Source of the DNA: Microbacteriaceae bacterium PS02067
GTDB lineage: Bacteria; Actinomycetota; Actinomycetes; Actinomycetales; Microbacteriaceae
DNA length: 36,558 nucleotides
Reading direction: 5' to 3'
NCBI GenBank assembly: GCA_029960085.1
Contig: JASCPG010000030.1
Coordinates: forward strand, 1-36,558
The notes below the pieces were generated by a model, which was given only the letters and a program-made list of their open reading frames with translations, ran no database searches and was not told the DNA's origin. A program made the position numbers and the translations under genes. Positions within the stretch are counted from its first letter, which is position 1, and each line of letters opens with the position of its first letter. Below are positions 1-10,232 of the stretch, one piece after another.

Positions 1-133
1 GCCCTGGCCCGCACAGTACGTGCGCGCCCGTCCCCGCGTCTGACGCGCCGCAGGGCCCGCGCACACGACCCGGCTCGGGCGCACGCCGGCGCGCCGCCCC
101 GCGACGCCAGACGACCGCCGCCCGACCGCGCGG
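1..133. other. Intergenic, nothing recognised
   Basis: This very GC-rich stretch lies downstream of the first minus-strand gene. I see no open frame with coding character, no RNA gene and no clear terminator with a T-tract. It may contain the end or start of a neighbouring gene outside the window. Confidence 0.4.
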
Positions 134-1189
134 TCAGTACCCGCGTCGGGTCGCGTCGTGCACTTCGCCGACGAGCTCCTCGATGATGTCCTCGAGGAAG
201 AGCACGCCGGTCGTCTGCCCCTCGGCATCCCGCACCTGCGCGAGGTGGCGGCTCGACCGGCGCATGAGCGCGAGGGCGTCCTCGAGATCGGTCGATTCCG
301 CGACGGGCACCATGTGGTGGATGCGCTTCGGGCGGATCGGCACGTCGACCGCGTTCGGGGCGCCGGGGCCTTCCGCCGCGCGCAGCACGTCCTTCAGGTG
401 CACGTAGCCGAGAGGGATGCCCTCGGCATCCACGATCACGTAGCGCGAGAACCCGTGCTTCGCGACGGCGCGCTCGATCTCGTCCGGCGTCGTCTCCTCG
501 GGGAGGGTGACGAGGGCGGAGAGGGGCACCGCGATGTCGCGTGCCTTCTTCTCGGTGAACTCCACCGCCGCCGTCACGGCGCCCGACGCGTCGTCGAGGA
601 CGCCTTCGATGCGCGACTGGTTCACGATCGTCGCGACCTCGTCGAGCGTGAACGTCGACGCGGCCTCGTTCTTCGGCTCCACCCCGAACAGGCGCACCGT
701 GTGGTTCGCGAGCCAGTTGAGCGCCACGATGATCGGATAGAAGAGCTTCGAGCACCACACGAGCGGCGTCGCGAGCATCAGGACGGCCCGGTCGGGCAGC
801 GAGAACGCGAGGTTCTTCGGCACCATCTCGCCGAACACGACGTGCAGGTACGACACGATCACGAGCGCGATCGCGAAGGCGACGCCGCCGATGATGGCCT
901 CGCTCCAGCCGGTGAGGCCGAGCGGCCCTTCCAGGAGGTGGTGGATCGCCGGCTCGGAGACGTTCAGGATGAGCAGCGAGCAGATCGTGATGCCGAGCTG
1001 GCACGTCGCGAGCATGAGCGTCGCGTGCTCCATCGCGTATAGCGCCGTCTTCGCGGTCGCCGAACCCTTCTCGGCGAGCGGCTCGATCTGCGAGCGACGC
1101 GCCGAGATGACGGCGAACTCCGCACCGACGAAGAACGCGTTGAACGCCAGCAGCACGACGAGCCAGGCGATTCCCGCCCAATCGTTCAT
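134..1189 (-). CDS. CNNM/CorC-type (DUF21-CBS) membrane protein
   Basis: This 351-aa protein belongs to the CNNM/CorC ('hemolysin C') family, which is linked to Mg2+ or other divalent cation export at the membrane. A DUF21 transmembrane region fills about residues 1-190; its start carries the typical [15 protein letters not shown] segment. A CBS-pair follows at about 215-335 and probably senses nucleotides. The C-terminal CorC_HlyC domain found in the upstream paralogue is absent. The start ATG overlaps the stop of the upstream gene (ATGA), so the two are [15 protein letters not shown] coupled and probably form a heteromeric or duplicated transporter system. The family assignment is solid. 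The transported ion cannot be read from the sequence. Confidence 0.9.
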   Translation of the reverse strand: MNDWAGIAWLVVLLAFNAFFVGAEFAVISARRSQIEPLAEKGSATAKTALYAMEHATLMLATCQLGITICSLLILNVSEPAIHHLLEGPLGLTGWSEAIIGGVAFAIALVIVSYLHVVFGEMVPKNLAFSLPDRAVLMLATPLVWCSKLFYPIIVALNWLANHTVRLFGVEPKNEAASTFTLDEVATIVNQSRIEGVLDDASGAVTAAVEFTEKKARDIAVPLSALVTLPEETTPDEIERAVAKHGFSRYVIVDAEGIPLGYVHLKDVLRAAEGPGAPNAVDVPIRPKRIHHMVPVAESTDLEDALALMRRSSRHLAQVRDAEGQTTGVLFLEDIIEELVGEVHDATRRGY

Positions 1190-2517
1190 CGGGGCTCACC
1201 CCCCTCGGCATCCGCCCCTTCGGGGAGCGGTCGCGGCGTGAACTTCACGCGGTCGACGCGGCGCCCGTCCAGGCGCTGCACCTCGAGTGTGCCGTCCTCG
1301 AGTTCGACGGTGTCGCCGACGACGGGGATCCGTTCGAGGGCCGACATGACGAAGCCGCCGACCGTGTCGTACACGTCGCTTTCGGGCACGCGGATGCCCG
1401 TGCGCTCGAGCAACTCATCGGGCCGCAGCTCGCCGGGGAACAGCACGGAGCCGGCGATCCGCACGACGCCGGCGCGCGAACGATCATGCTCGTCGAGCAC
1501 CTCGCCGACGATCTCCTCGACGAGGTCTTCGAGGGTGACGACGCCGGCCGTGCCGCCGTACTCGTCGACGACGATCGCCATCTGGTAGCCCTTCGCACGC
1601 AGCTCCGCCATGACGGCGTCGAGATGCACCGCTTCGGGCACGCGCAGGGGCTCCTCGGCGATCGCCGCCGCCGGGACGTCGCCGCGACGGTCGCGCGGCA
1701 CGCTGACGGCCTGCTTCAGGTGCACGATGCCCGTGATGTCGTCCATCGACTCGTCGTACACGGGGAACCGGCTGTGACCCGTGCGCCGCGCGAGCTGAAT
1801 GACGTCCTCGACGGTGTCGCCCGCCGCGACGGCGTGGATGCTCGGACGCGGCGTCATGACGTCGGCCGTCGTGAGCCGCGCGAAGGTGAGTGTGCGATCG
1901 AGGAGCGACGCGGTGTCCTGTTCCAGCACGCCCGCGCTCGCGGAGCGCCGGACGAGGCTCGACAGCTCATCGGCCGTGCGCGCTCCGGAGAGCTCCTCCT
2001 TCGGCTCGATGCCCATCGAACGCAGGATGCCGTTGGCGCTGCCGTTCAGCACGGCGATCGCGGGTCGGAACACCATCGTGAACCCGACCTGGAAGGGCAT
2101 GACGAACTTCGCCGTCTGCCGCGGGATCGCGAGCGCGAAGTTCTTCGGCACGAGCTCGCCGAGGATCATCGAGAACATCGTCGCGATCGCGATGGCGATG
2201 ACCGTGGAGATCGCGCGCACCGCCGCGCCCGGCACGCCCCAGCCCGACAGCACGGGGCTCAGCAGGTTCGTGAGCGCGGGCTCCATCGTGTACCCGGTGA
2301 GCAGCGTCGTCAACGTGATGCCGAGCTGCGCGCTCGACAGGTGCGTCGAGGTGATCTTCAGGGCGGAGATCGTGAGCGACAGGCGGGATTCCCCGGCCGC
2401 CTGACGGGCTTCGAGATCGGCACGGTCGAGGTTGACGAGGGCGAATTCGCTCGCGACGAACAGGCCGGTCCCGATGGTGAGCAGGAGCCCCACGCCCAAC
2501 ATGACGTAATCCATCAC
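1186..2517 (-). CDS. CNNM/CorC-type membrane protein with CorC_HlyC domain
   Basis: This 443-aa protein has the full CNNM/CorC layout: a DUF21 membrane domain (about residues 1-190), a CBS pair (about 205-335, including [20 protein letters not shown]) and a C-terminal CorC_HlyC domain (about 345-430). The start is GTG immediately followed by ATG (GTG ATG GAT), so initiation could be at 2517 or 2514. It is the first gene of a two-gene operon; its stop overlaps the ATG of the shorter paralogue. A good minus-strand -10 (TACAAT, 2596-2601) lies about 80 bases upstream. The family role is divalent cation homeostasis; the exact substrate is unknown. Confidence 0.92.
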   Translation of the reverse strand: MMDYVMLGVGLLLTIGTGLFVASEFALVNLDRADLEARQAAGESRLSLTISALKITSTHLSSAQLGITLTTLLTGYTMEPALTNLLSPVLSGWGVPGAAVRAISTVIAIAIATMFSMILGELVPKNFALAIPRQTAKFVMPFQVGFTMVFRPAIAVLNGSANGILRSMGIEPKEELSGARTADELSSLVRRSASAGVLEQDTASLLDRTLTFARLTTADVMTPRPSIHAVAAGDTVEDVIQLARRTGHSRFPVYDESMDDITGIVHLKQAVSVPRDRRGDVPAAAIAEEPLRVPEAVHLDAVMAELRAKGYQMAIVVDEYGGTAGVVTLEDLVEEIVGEVLDEHDRSRAGVVRIAGSVLFPGELRPDELLERTGIRVPESDVYDTVGGFVMSALERIPVVGDTVELEDGTLEVQRLDGRRVDRVKFTPRPLPEGADAEGGEPR

Positions 2518-2595
2518 ACGTCACCCCCGGGAGATGCCGGGGCGGGTCGGTGGGGCGATCGTCTGCAACTGGGAGGGTCGTCCATTGTGGGTTCG

Positions 2596-2601
2596 ATTGT
2601 A
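2596..2601 (-). promoter_or_regulatory. -10 element for the CNNM/CorC operon
   Basis: TACAAT on the minus strand is one base from the sigma-70 consensus and lies in the only gap upstream of the two CNNM/CorC genes. It would give a 5' leader of about 75 bases. I see no convincing -35 hexamer in the GC-rich sequence upstream. Confidence 0.5.
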
Positions 2602-2654
2602 CGGCACCACCCCTGCGCGCGGCGGGGCGGGCGCCGGCGGCGAGCGACGGCCGA

Positions 2655-4112
2655 CTACCAGCTGACCGGCAGGGCCTTGCCCTCTTCGTAGCCCGCGGCG
2701 GACTGGAGGCCGACCGTGGCGCGCTCGTGGAACTCGGCGACGGAGGCGGCACCCGCGTAGGTGAACGACGACCGCACGCCCGACGTGATCATGTCGAGGA
2801 GGTCCTCCACCGACGGGCGGAGCGGGTCGAGGTAGATCTTCGACGACGAGATGCCTTCAGCGAACAGCTCCTTGCGGGCGCGGTCGTACGCGTCGAGGCG
2901 TCCGAACCTCCCCTGCACGGCCTTCGTGGATGCCATGCCCCACGACTCCTTGTAGACCCGTCCGGTCTCGTCGCGCTGCAGCTGTCCGGGCGCCTCGATC
3001 GTGCCGGCGAACCACGAGCCGATCATGACGGACGCGGCGCCCGCGGCGAGCGCGAGTGCGACGTCGCGGGGGTAGCGCACGCCACCGTCCGCCCACACGT
3101 GCGCACCCAGTTCGGCAGCGGCCTGCGAGGTCTCCAGCACGGCCGAGAACTGCGGGCGGCCGACGGCGGTCATCATGCGGGTCGTGCACATCGCGCCGGG
3201 GCCGACGCCGACCTTCAGGATCGATGCGCCCGCCTCGACGAGGTCGCGGACGCCCTCGGCGGTCACGATGTTGCCCGCGGCGATCGGGATGCCGAGTCCG
3301 AGCCCTGCCACCGTCTGGAGGGCTTGGAGCATCCCCTCCTGATGACCGTGCGCCGTGTCGACGACCAGCACGTCGACGCCCGCCGAGACGAGCGCCTTCG
3401 CCTTCTCGGCGACGTCGCCGTTGATGCCGACAGCGGCGGCGACGATGAGCCGGCCGTCCGCGTCGACGGCGGGGCGGTACAGCGTCGCGCGCAGCGCCGT
3501 GCGCTGCGACAGCGTTCCCACGAGGTAGCCGTGGTGGAGGACGCACACGGTCTCGGCGCCGGCGGCGACGATGAGGTCGAACGCGTGCCGGGCATCCGTC
3601 ACGTCGTCGGCGTCGATCGCGGGAGTGCGCCCGCGGGCGAGGTCGCCCAGGCGTGCGTCGGGGAGGGCGGTGCCGAGGCGCGCGGCGGGAACGACGCCCA
3701 GGATGTCGTCGACGTGCACACGGTCCGACGGTGCGGAGACCACGACGATGCCGTGGCCGGCCGTCGCCGGGACGAGGGCCGCCGCCTCCGCGACCGTCGC
3801 GTCTGCGGACAGGACGAGCGGCGTGTCCCAGCGGACCGGCTGATCCTTCACCCACCGGATGGCGGCGTCGAGGTCCTGCAGCGGCATGTCCTGCGGGAGG
3901 ACGCCCAGACCCCCGCGGCGCGCGAGCGAGGCGGCGAGGCGAGGACCGGTGACGGAGTTCATGTTGGAGGCGACGAGCGGGATCGTGGCCGTGCTGCCGT
4001 CACCCGGGGCGAGGTCGACGTCGAGGCGGCTCGTGACGCCCGAACGGCGCGGGACGAGGAACACGTCCGAGTAGGTGAGGTCGACGGTGGGGGCGGCGCC
4101 GGAGAAGTGCAT
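2655..4112 (-). CDS. guaB1: GuaB1-family IMP dehydrogenase-like protein (probable GMP reductase)
   Basis: This is a 485-aa protein of the GuaB1 branch of the IMPDH/GMPR family. The barrel begins with DLTYSDVFLVPRR, carries an inserted CBS pair (about residues 95-215) and has the catalytic loop GVGPGAMCTTRMM with its cysteine near residue 308. In actinobacteria GuaB1 has been shown to act as an NADPH-dependent GMP reductase (GMP to IMP) rather than as the biosynthetic IMPDH (GuaB2), with the CBS domains allosteric. I assign that role by family. I chose ATG 4112 because the fold starts there and a TANNNT-N6-ATG arrangement precedes it; an upstream in-frame extension has no family similarity. 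The gene diverges from kgd. Confidence 0.88.
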   Translation of the reverse strand: MHFSGAAPTVDLTYSDVFLVPRRSGVTSRLDVDLAPGDGSTATIPLVASNMNSVTGPRLAASLARRGGLGVLPQDMPLQDLDAAIRWVKDQPVRWDTPLVLSADATVAEAAALVPATAGHGIVVVSAPSDRVHVDDILGVVPAARLGTALPDARLGDLARGRTPAIDADDVTDARHAFDLIVAAGAETVCVLHHGYLVGTLSQRTALRATLYRPAVDADGRLIVAAAVGINGDVAEKAKALVSAGVDVLVVDTAHGHQEGMLQALQTVAGLGLGIPIAAGNIVTAEGVRDLVEAGASILKVGVGPGAMCTTRMMTAVGRPQFSAVLETSQAAAELGAHVWADGGVRYPRDVALALAAGAASVMIGSWFAGTIEAPGQLQRDETGRVYKESWGMASTKAVQGRFGRLDAYDRARKELFAEGISSSKIYLDPLRPSVEDLLDMITSGVRSSFTYAGAASVAEFHERATVGLQSAAGYEEGKALPVSW

Positions 4113-4118
4113 GGAACC

Positions 4119-4124
4119 ACGGTA
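4119..4124 (-). promoter_or_regulatory. Leaderless-type -10 for guaB1
   Basis: TACCGT on the minus strand is followed by exactly six bases (GGTTCC) and then the ATG of guaB1, with no Shine-Dalgarno sequence. This fits the TANNNT-N6-start pattern seen elsewhere in the window and predicts transcription starting at the A of the start codon. Confidence 0.55.
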
Positions 4125-4221
4125 CCGACCCGAAACCTGGGATACCCTTGATGGTTGTGTGCGTGAGGGCGAACACCCGGCCCCGCACCTCCTGAACTTC
4201 ATCGACGAAAAGGTGGCAACC

Positions 4222-7200
4222 GTGTCCAGTCAGACGACCGGCGTGGGTATTTCGAACGACGGCGAATTCGGGGCCAACGAGTGGCTCGTCGCCGAGATGT
4301 TCGACCAGTTCGCGAAGGACCGCAACGCGGTCGATCAGTCATGGTGGCCCGTGCTCGAGGCCTATGAGAAGGCACATCGCGAGGGCGGAGCGTCCTCCGG
4401 CAGCAGGGCGACGCCCCCGGCGGCTCCCGCCACCACCACGGCCCCGCCCGCGGCATCCACCGCGGCCACGGCGGAGCCCCGCCCCCTCACGGCACCGATC
4501 CCCGTCCTCGGTGCGCAGCCGGTCGCGAAGACCACGGCACGCCCCGCGGCGCCCCAGCCCGTCCCGGCCGAAGCCCCCGCCGTGCAGCCCGCCGCACCGG
4601 CCGAAGCGCGCGAAGACGTCGTCACGCCGCTGCGCGGCATGCCGAAGACCCTCGCGGCCAACATGGACGAGTCGCTCACCGTCCCGACCGCGACGAGCGT
4701 CCGCACGGTCCCGGCGAAGCTCATGATCGACAACCGGATCGTGATCAACAACCACATGTCCCGCACGCGCGGCGGCAAGGTGAGCTTCACGCACCTCATC
4801 GGCTGGGCGCTCATCCAGGCACTCAAGGCCTTCCCCAGCCAGAACGTCTCCTACGCCGAGGTCGACGGCAAGCCCTCGGTCGTCGCGCCCGCGCACATCG
4901 GGCTCGGCATCGCGATCGACCTTCCGAAGCCCGACGGCACGCGCGCCCTGATGGTCCCCTCCATCAAGCAGGCAGAGTCCCTCACGTTCGGCGAGTACCT
5001 CGCGGCCTACGAGGACCTCGTCAAGCGCGCCCGCGGCAACAAGCTCACCGCCGCCGACTTCCAGGGCACCACGATCTCGCTCACGAACCCCGGCGGCATC
5101 GGCACCGTGCACTCCGTGCCGCGCCTCATGAAGGGCCAGGGCTGCATCGTCGGCGCCGGCGCCCTCGAGTACCCGGCCGAGTTCCAGGGTTCGAGCGAGA
5201 AGACCCTCGTCGAACTCGGCATCGGGAAGACCATCACCCTGACGAGCACGTACGACCACCGCGTCATCCAGGGTGCGGGCTCGGGCGAGTTCCTGAAGAT
5301 CGTGCACGAGCTGCTCATCGGCCAGCGCGGCTTCTACGAGGGCATCTTCGCGGCCCTCCGCATCCCCTACGCCCCGATCCACTGGGCCGGTGACATCAGC
5401 GTCGACATCGCCGAGCGCGTCGACAAGACCGCCCGCGTGCAGGAGCTCATCAACTCGTACCGCGTCCGCGGTCACCTGATGGCCGACATCGACCCGCTGG
5501 AGTACGTGCAGCGCACGCACCCCGACCTCGAGATCGAGAGCCACGGCCTCACCTTCTGGGACCTCGACCGCGAGTTCGTCACGGGCGGCTTCGGCGGCCG
5601 TCGCACGATGAAGCTCCGCGAGATCCTGGGCGTCCTCCGCGACTCGTACTGCCGCACGATCGGCGTCGAGTACATGCACATCCAGGACCCGGCGCAGCGC
5701 AAGTGGTTCCAGGACAACGTCGAGGTGAAGTACCAGAAGCCGAGCCACGACGAGCAGCTGCGCGTCCTCGACAAGCTCAACCAGGCCGAGGCGTTCGAGA
5801 CGTTCCTGCAGACGAAGTACGTCGGCCAGAAGCGCTTCTCGCTCGAAGGCGGCGAGTCGCTCATCCCGCTCCTCGACGAGATCCTCCAGGGCGCCGCGGG
5901 CGCGAACCTCGACGGCGCGGCGATCGGCATGGCGCACCGCGGACGCCTCAACGTCCTCACGAACATCGCCGGCAAGACCTACAGCCAGATCTTCCGCGAG
6001 TTCGAAGGCTCGGTCGCGATCGGGTCGAAGTCGGGCTCGGGCGACGTCAAGTACCACCTCGGCACCGAGGGGACGTTCGTGTCGGATGCCGGGGAGGAGC
6101 TCCCCGTCTACCTCGCCGCCAACCCGTCGCACCTCGAGACGGTCGACGGTGTCCTCGAGGGCATCGTCCGCGCCAAGCAGGACCGCGCTCCCATCGGGAC
6201 GTTCCCCTGGATGCCGATCCTCGTGCACGGCGACGCGGCCTTCGCCGGCCAGGGCGTGGTCGTGGAGACGCTGCAGATGTCGCAGCTGCGCGGCTACCGC
6301 ACGGGCGGCACCGTGCACGTGGTCGTCAACAACCAGCTCGGCTTCACGACGCTGCCGCTCGACGGGCGCACCTCGGTGTACGCGACGGATGTCGCCAAGA
6401 CCATCCAGGCCCCGATCCTGCACGTGAACGGCGATGACCCGGAGGCCGTCGTCCGTGTCGCGGACCTCGCGGTCGCCTACCGTCAGCAGTTCAAGCGCGA
6501 CGTCGTCATCGACCTCGTCTGCTACCGCCGTCGCGGCCACAACGAGGGCGACGACCCGTCGATGACGCAGCCGCTCATGACGAACCTCATCGAGGCGAAG
6601 CGCTCGGTCCGGCGCCTGTACACCGAGTCGCTCGTCGGTCGCGGTGACATCACCGAGGAGGAGTACGACAAGGCGAAGGCCGACTTCCAGAACCGTCTGG
6701 AGATCGCGTTCGCGGAGACCCACGCCGCCGAGACCGGCACGACGGGGATCGTCTCGCCCGTGAGCGGCGAGGTCGCGCAGGCCGTCGGCGAACCCGAGAC
6801 GACCGGGGTGTCAACCGAGGTCGTCCACAAGATCGGCGACGCGTTCGTGAACAAGCCCGAGGGCTTCACGGTGCACAACAAGCTGCAGCAGCTGCTCGAG
6901 AAGCGCCTCGACATGAGCCGCAACGGGCACGTCGACTGGGGCTTCGGTGAGCTCCTCGCCTTCGGCTCGCTCCTCATGGAGGGCACCAACGTCCGCCTCG
7001 CGGGCCAGGACGCACGGCGCGGCACGTTCGTGCAGCGCCACGCGGTGCTGCACGACCGCGCCAACGGTCAGGAATGGTTGCCGCTCGCGAACCTCTCCGA
7101 GACGCAGGGCCGCTTCTACGTGTACGACTCGCTCCTCAGCGAGTACGCCGCGATGGGGTTCGAGTACGGCTACTCCGTCGAGCGGCCCGACACGCTGACC

Positions 7201-7956
7201 CTCTGGGAGGCGCAGTTCGGCGACTTCGCCAACGGCGCCCAGTCGGTCGTCGACGAGTACATCTCGGCAGCCGAGCAGAAGTGGGGCCAGCAGTCGAGCG
7301 TCGTGCTGCTGCTCCCCCACGGCTATGAAGGACAGGGCCCCGACCACTCGTCGGCGCGCATCGAGCGCTACCTGCAGATGTGCGCGCAGGACAACATGAC
7401 CGTGGCGCGCCCGTCGACCCCGGCGTCGTACTTCCACCTGCTCCGCCGCCAGGCCTACGCGCGCCCGCGCCGCCCGCTCGTCGTCTTCACGCCGAAGGCG
7501 ATGCTGCGCCTGCGCAGCGCCACGAGCACCGTCGAGGACTTCACGACGGGTCGCTTCGAGACGGTCCTCGATGACACGCGGGCCATCGACAAGGCATCCG
7601 TCACGCGCGTGCTGCTGCACTCCGGCAAGATCCACTGGGACCTCGTCGCGGAGCTCGAGAAGAAGCCGAACCCGAACGTCGCCCTCGTCCGGGTCGAGCA
7701 GTTCTACCCGGCACCCGTCGACGAGCTCAACCGCATCATCGACAGCTACCCGAACGCGGAGCTCGTCTGGGTGCAGGATGAGCCGGAGAACCAGGGCGCG
7801 TGGCCGTTCATCGTGCTCGAAGTGGTCAAGCACCTCCACGGCCGGACGATCCGTCGCATCTCGCGCGCGGCCGCCGCATCGACGGCGACGGGTTCGCCGA
7901 AGGTGCACGCCCGCGAGCAGGCCGCGATCCTCGAGAAGGCCCTGACGACCTCCTGA
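4222..7956 (+). CDS. kgd: Multifunctional 2-oxoglutarate decarboxylase / dehydrogenase E1-E2 protein
   Basis: This is a 1244-aa actinobacterial Kgd/SucA protein fusing a succinyltransferase (E2o) domain to a thiamine-diphosphate 2-oxoglutarate decarboxylase (E1o). It joins the oxidative TCA branch by converting 2-oxoglutarate to succinyl-CoA or succinate semialdehyde. Seen in order: an E1 N-terminal helix (about 10-45), an Ala/Pro-rich linker (about 55-130), an acyltransferase domain with catalytic DHRVIQG (near 345), then the E1 domain with ThDP/Mg segments near GDAAFAGQG (about 670) and GHNEGDDPS (about 771). I chose GTG 4222 because AAAGG sits just upstream and the product then matches the family's length; a longer in-frame extension exists but would run into guaB1's promoter. 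In relatives GarA inhibits Kgd. Confidence 0.95.
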   Translation: MSSQTTGVGISNDGEFGANEWLVAEMFDQFAKDRNAVDQSWWPVLEAYEKAHREGGASSGSRATPPAAPATTTAPPAASTAATAEPRPLTAPIPVLGAQPVAKTTARPAAPQPVPAEAPAVQPAAPAEAREDVVTPLRGMPKTLAANMDESLTVPTATSVRTVPAKLMIDNRIVINNHMSRTRGGKVSFTHLIGWALIQALKAFPSQNVSYAEVDGKPSVVAPAHIGLGIAIDLPKPDGTRALMVPSIKQAESLTFGEYLAAYEDLVKRARGNKLTAADFQGTTISLTNPGGIGTVHSVPRLMKGQGCIVGAGALEYPAEFQGSSEKTLVELGIGKTITLTSTYDHRVIQGAGSGEFLKIVHELLIGQRGFYEGIFAALRIPYAPIHWAGDISVDIAERVDKTARVQELINSYRVRGHLMADIDPLEYVQRTHPDLEIESHGLTFWDLDREFVTGGFGGRRTMKLREILGVLRDSYCRTIGVEYMHIQDPAQRKWFQDNVEVKYQKPSHDEQLRVLDKLNQAEAFETFLQTKYVGQKRFSLEGGESLIPLLDEILQGAAGANLDGAAIGMAHRGRLNVLTNIAGKTYSQIFREFEGSVAIGSKSGSGDVKYHLGTEGTFVSDAGEELPVYLAANPSHLETVDGVLEGIVRAKQDRAPIGTFPWMPILVHGDAAFAGQGVVVETLQMSQLRGYRTGGTVHVVVNNQLGFTTLPLDGRTSVYATDVAKTIQAPILHVNGDDPEAVVRVADLAVAYRQQFKRDVVIDLVCYRRRGHNEGDDPSMTQPLMTNLIEAKRSVRRLYTESLVGRGDITEEEYDKAKADFQNRLEIAFAETHAAETGTTGIVSPVSGEVAQAVGEPETTGVSTEVVHKIGDAFVNKPEGFTVHNKLQQLLEKRLDMSRNGHVDWGFGELLAFGSLLMEGTNVRLAGQDARRGTFVQRHAVLHDRANGQEWLPLANLSETQGRFYVYDSLLSEYAAMGFEYGYSVERPDTLTLWEAQFGDFANGAQSVVDEYISAAEQKWGQQSSVVLLLPHGYEGQGPDHSSARIERYLQMCAQDNMTVARPSTPASYFHLLRRQAYARPRRPLVVFTPKAMLRLRSATSTVEDFTTGRFETVLDDTRAIDKASVTRVLLHSGKIHWDLVAELEKKPNPNVALVRVEQFYPAPVDELNRIIDSYPNAELVWVQDEPENQGAWPFIVLEVVKHLHGRTIRRISRAAAASTATGSPKVHAREQAAILEKALTTS

Positions 7957-7999
7957 CGACACGCACCGGCGCCCTCGCGCCGCACCATCCGAGGACGAC

Positions 8000-8905
8000 A
8001 TGGACGTCGCACTCCTGACGAACCCCGCCGCGCGGTCGGGCGCCCACACCGGTGTCGCGATGCGCGCCGCGGAGCGCCTGCGCGAGGGCGGGCACCGCGT
8101 CACGGTCGTCTCCGGCGGCAGCGCGGCGGAATCGTCGTCGCTCCTGCGCACAGCGCTCGACGTCGGCGCCGATGCGGTCGTCGTCGCGGGAGGCGATGGC
8201 ACGGTCTCCCTCGCCCTGCAGATCCTCGCGGGCGGCGACGTCCCCCTCGGAATCGTCCCGACCGGCACCGGCAACGACTTCGCGACGGCGCTCGGCCTGC
8301 GCGACCTCGACGCCGACGCAGCGGCGGATGCCGTGATCGGCGGCCGGACGCGCACGATCGACCTCGCCCGGGTCACGCGCGCGGACGGCTCCACGCTCCT
8401 CTACGGCACGGTGCTCGCGAGCGGGTTCGACTCGAAGGTGAACGACCGCGCCAACCGCATGCGCCGGCCGCGCGGCCACCGCCGGTACGACATCGCCCTC
8501 CTCATCGAGTTCCTGACGCTCCGCGGCATCCCGTTCGACGTCGAACTGGACCTCGCCGACGGGACCACCGAACGCCTCGCGGGCGACCTCGTGATGGCGA
8601 CGGTCGGCAACGGCCGGACCTACGGCGGCGGCATCCCGATCTGCCCCGACGCCGACCTCGAGGACGGCCTGCTCGATGTGACCCTCGTGCGTCCCGCCGG
8701 GCGGTTGCGGCTGCTGCGGCTTCTCCCCCGCGTCTACCGGGGCACCCACACGACGACCGTGCCGGAAGTCTCGACGTATCGCATCCGGGCAGCACGACTC
8801 GTGTCACCGGGCACCACGGCTTATGCCGACGGCGAGCCGCTCGGACCGCTGCCCGTCTCCGTCGAGGTCGTCCCTCGCGCGGTGCGCGTGTTCACGGTGC
8901 GCTGA
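8000..8905 (+). CDS. Diacylglycerol/lipid kinase (YegS/DagK family)
   Basis: This is a 301-aa lipid kinase. The nucleotide-binding core is obvious: VVVAGGDGTVSLALQ (about residues 61-75) with the GGDGT signature, then PTGTGNDFA (about 91-99), the second conserved loop of diacylglycerol and sphingosine kinases. The C-terminal beta-rich half contains a G-N-G-R-T-Y-G-G-G segment. It probably phosphorylates diacylglycerol to phosphatidic acid at the inner membrane face. The start ATG has GAGGA a few bases upstream and lies 43 bases after kgd, so the two may be cotranscribed. It converges on the esterase/MprF-like pair, which also acts on lipids. Confidence 0.9.
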   Translation: MDVALLTNPAARSGAHTGVAMRAAERLREGGHRVTVVSGGSAAESSSLLRTALDVGADAVVVAGGDGTVSLALQILAGGDVPLGIVPTGTGNDFATALGLRDLDADAAADAVIGGRTRTIDLARVTRADGSTLLYGTVLASGFDSKVNDRANRMRRPRGHRRYDIALLIEFLTLRGIPFDVELDLADGTTERLAGDLVMATVGNGRTYGGGIPICPDADLEDGLLDVTLVRPAGRLRLLRLLPRVYRGTHTTTVPEVSTYRIRAARLVSPGTTAYADGEPLGPLPVSVEVVPRAVRVFTVR

Positions 8906-8924
8906 GCGCGGCGCGCTCGATAGC

Positions 8925-10232
8925 TCAGCCCGGCGGCGCGAGGCCGATCGCGGGTCCGAGCGCCTGGATCGCGGCGTCGAGCCCTCCGGTGAGCGCGGTG
9001 CCGACGTGGCCGGCGCCGGCGATCGGGATCGCCGCGACGTTGAATCCCGCCGCACGCGCGGCATCCGCGTTCCGCTTCTGCCCGGGCCCGAAGGTCGGAT
9101 CCTCGGTGCCCCACGTGAAGACGGCCGGATGCCCCGCATAGGCCCCGGGGTGGGCGGCGAGCTGCGCGGTGGGCATGGCCGCCTCGAAGGCCGCCTTGTC
9201 GCCGCCGAAGAGTTCGGCGACCGTGTGCGAGACGTGCTCCGAGCCCGGATACTCGTTGCCCGAGATGTCCAGCAGCCCGCCCCAGAGATCGGGATGCGCC
9301 GCGGCGAAGGCGAATGCGCACGCGCCACCGTTGGAGTATCCGCCGATCACCCATCTCGAGTGGTCGGCGGTGATGTTCAGATGGGCCTGGGCGTACTGCG
9401 GCACGAGCGTGTTGAGGTACGTCGAGACGGCGCCGTAGCGCGAGGAGTCGCGGCACACCGGGTCGAGATCCGGCGCGCCCAGCTGGTCGGCGACGATCGC
9501 GATCGGCGCGAGGCCGTGGTGCGCGGCGGCGAACGCATCGAGCGCGGTGGCGAGATGCGTCGGGTCCGGCCCTCCCGGCTGCCCCATCATGAACACCAGG
9601 AGCGGCAGCGCGGGCGGATGCGCGACGAGCGCGGCCGGCGGGAGGTACAGGGCACCGTCGCGCGCCTTCGGGAAGTTGCCGACGGGAATCCTCTCGGATC
9701 CGCCCAGCGCGCTCACCTGCCCGTGCGCCGGCATGTCCGCCGGCGCCACCCAGGTCTTGTACAGGTCGGCACCGTCATCCGCCCCCGCAGCGGGGGTTGC
9801 CGCGGGCAGCGGCACGACGTCGTACGCCTGCACCCCGAGCAGGCCGGCGAACGTGTGGGTGATGCCGTAGGCGCGGTTGACACCGAGCATCCCCACGAGG
9901 ATCGACACCAGGATGAGGACGATCCCCGCGAGGCGCCGCGCCCACGGGCGCGACAGCACCGCGACGACGCCCGCGCCGATGCCGAGCCCCGCGCACACCC
10001 CCCAGAGCATCGCGAGTCGTGGGAGCGGCCCGTCGAAGATGCCCTCATGCTCGAGCACTGCCGCCGTGACCCAGAGGATCACCGCGCCCAGGACGGCACC
10101 GATCGCGACACGCCGGAACCGGACCGGCCGCGCCAGCACGACGAACGCGAGGAGCACGACGAACGCGATCCGCGGAACGATCACCATCACGGGGTTGTCG
10201 ATGAGCTCCAGTGAGAGCAGCCAATGCGTCAC
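8925..10232 (-). CDS. Membrane-anchored alpha/beta-hydrolase esterase (candidate aminoacyl-lipid hydrolase)
   Basis: This 435-aa protein has about four N-terminal membrane segments (residues about 1-130, such as IAFVVLLAFVVLARPV) and a C-terminal esterase-D-like alpha/beta hydrolase. The nucleophile elbow is GGYSNGGACAF (Ser near 300) and a C-terminal AGHVG supplies the probable catalytic His near 406. I chose GTG 10232 because it overlaps the upstream gene's stop (GTGA); longer in-frame readings are antisense to nothing but overlap the MprF-like gene. In Corynebacterium and some Proteobacteria, esterases next to aminoacyl-phosphatidylglycerol synthases hydrolyse the aminoacyl lipid, so this gene probably opposes or edits its partner. 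That role is inference from coupling. Confidence 0.82.
   Translation of the reverse strand: MTHWLLSLELIDNPVMVIVPRIAFVVLLAFVVLARPVRFRRVAIGAVLGAVILWVTAAVLEHEGIFDGPLPRLAMLWGVCAGLGIGAGVVAVLSRPWARRLAGIVLILVSILVGMLGVNRAYGITHTFAGLLGVQAYDVVPLPAATPAAGADDGADLYKTWVAPADMPAHGQVSALGGSERIPVGNFPKARDGALYLPPAALVAHPPALPLLVFMMGQPGGPDPTHLATALDAFAAAHHGLAPIAIVADQLGAPDLDPVCRDSSRYGAVSTYLNTLVPQYAQAHLNITADHSRWVIGGYSNGGACAFAFAAAHPDLWGGLLDISGNEYPGSEHVSHTVAELFGGDKAAFEAAMPTAQLAAHPGAYAGHPAVFTWGTEDPTFGPGQKRNADAARAAGFNVAAIPIAGAGHVGTALTGGLDAAIQALGPAIGLAPPG

Noticed and set aside
4075..4221. N-terminal extension of kgd back to 4075
   Set aside because: The extension overlaps guaB1 and its promoter, matches no kgd family sequence and lacks a ribosome-binding site; GTG 4222 has one.
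4339..6723. Long minus-strand open frame inside kgd
   Set aside because: It is the complement of highly conserved kgd codons; composition is typical of antisense frames in high-GC genomes.
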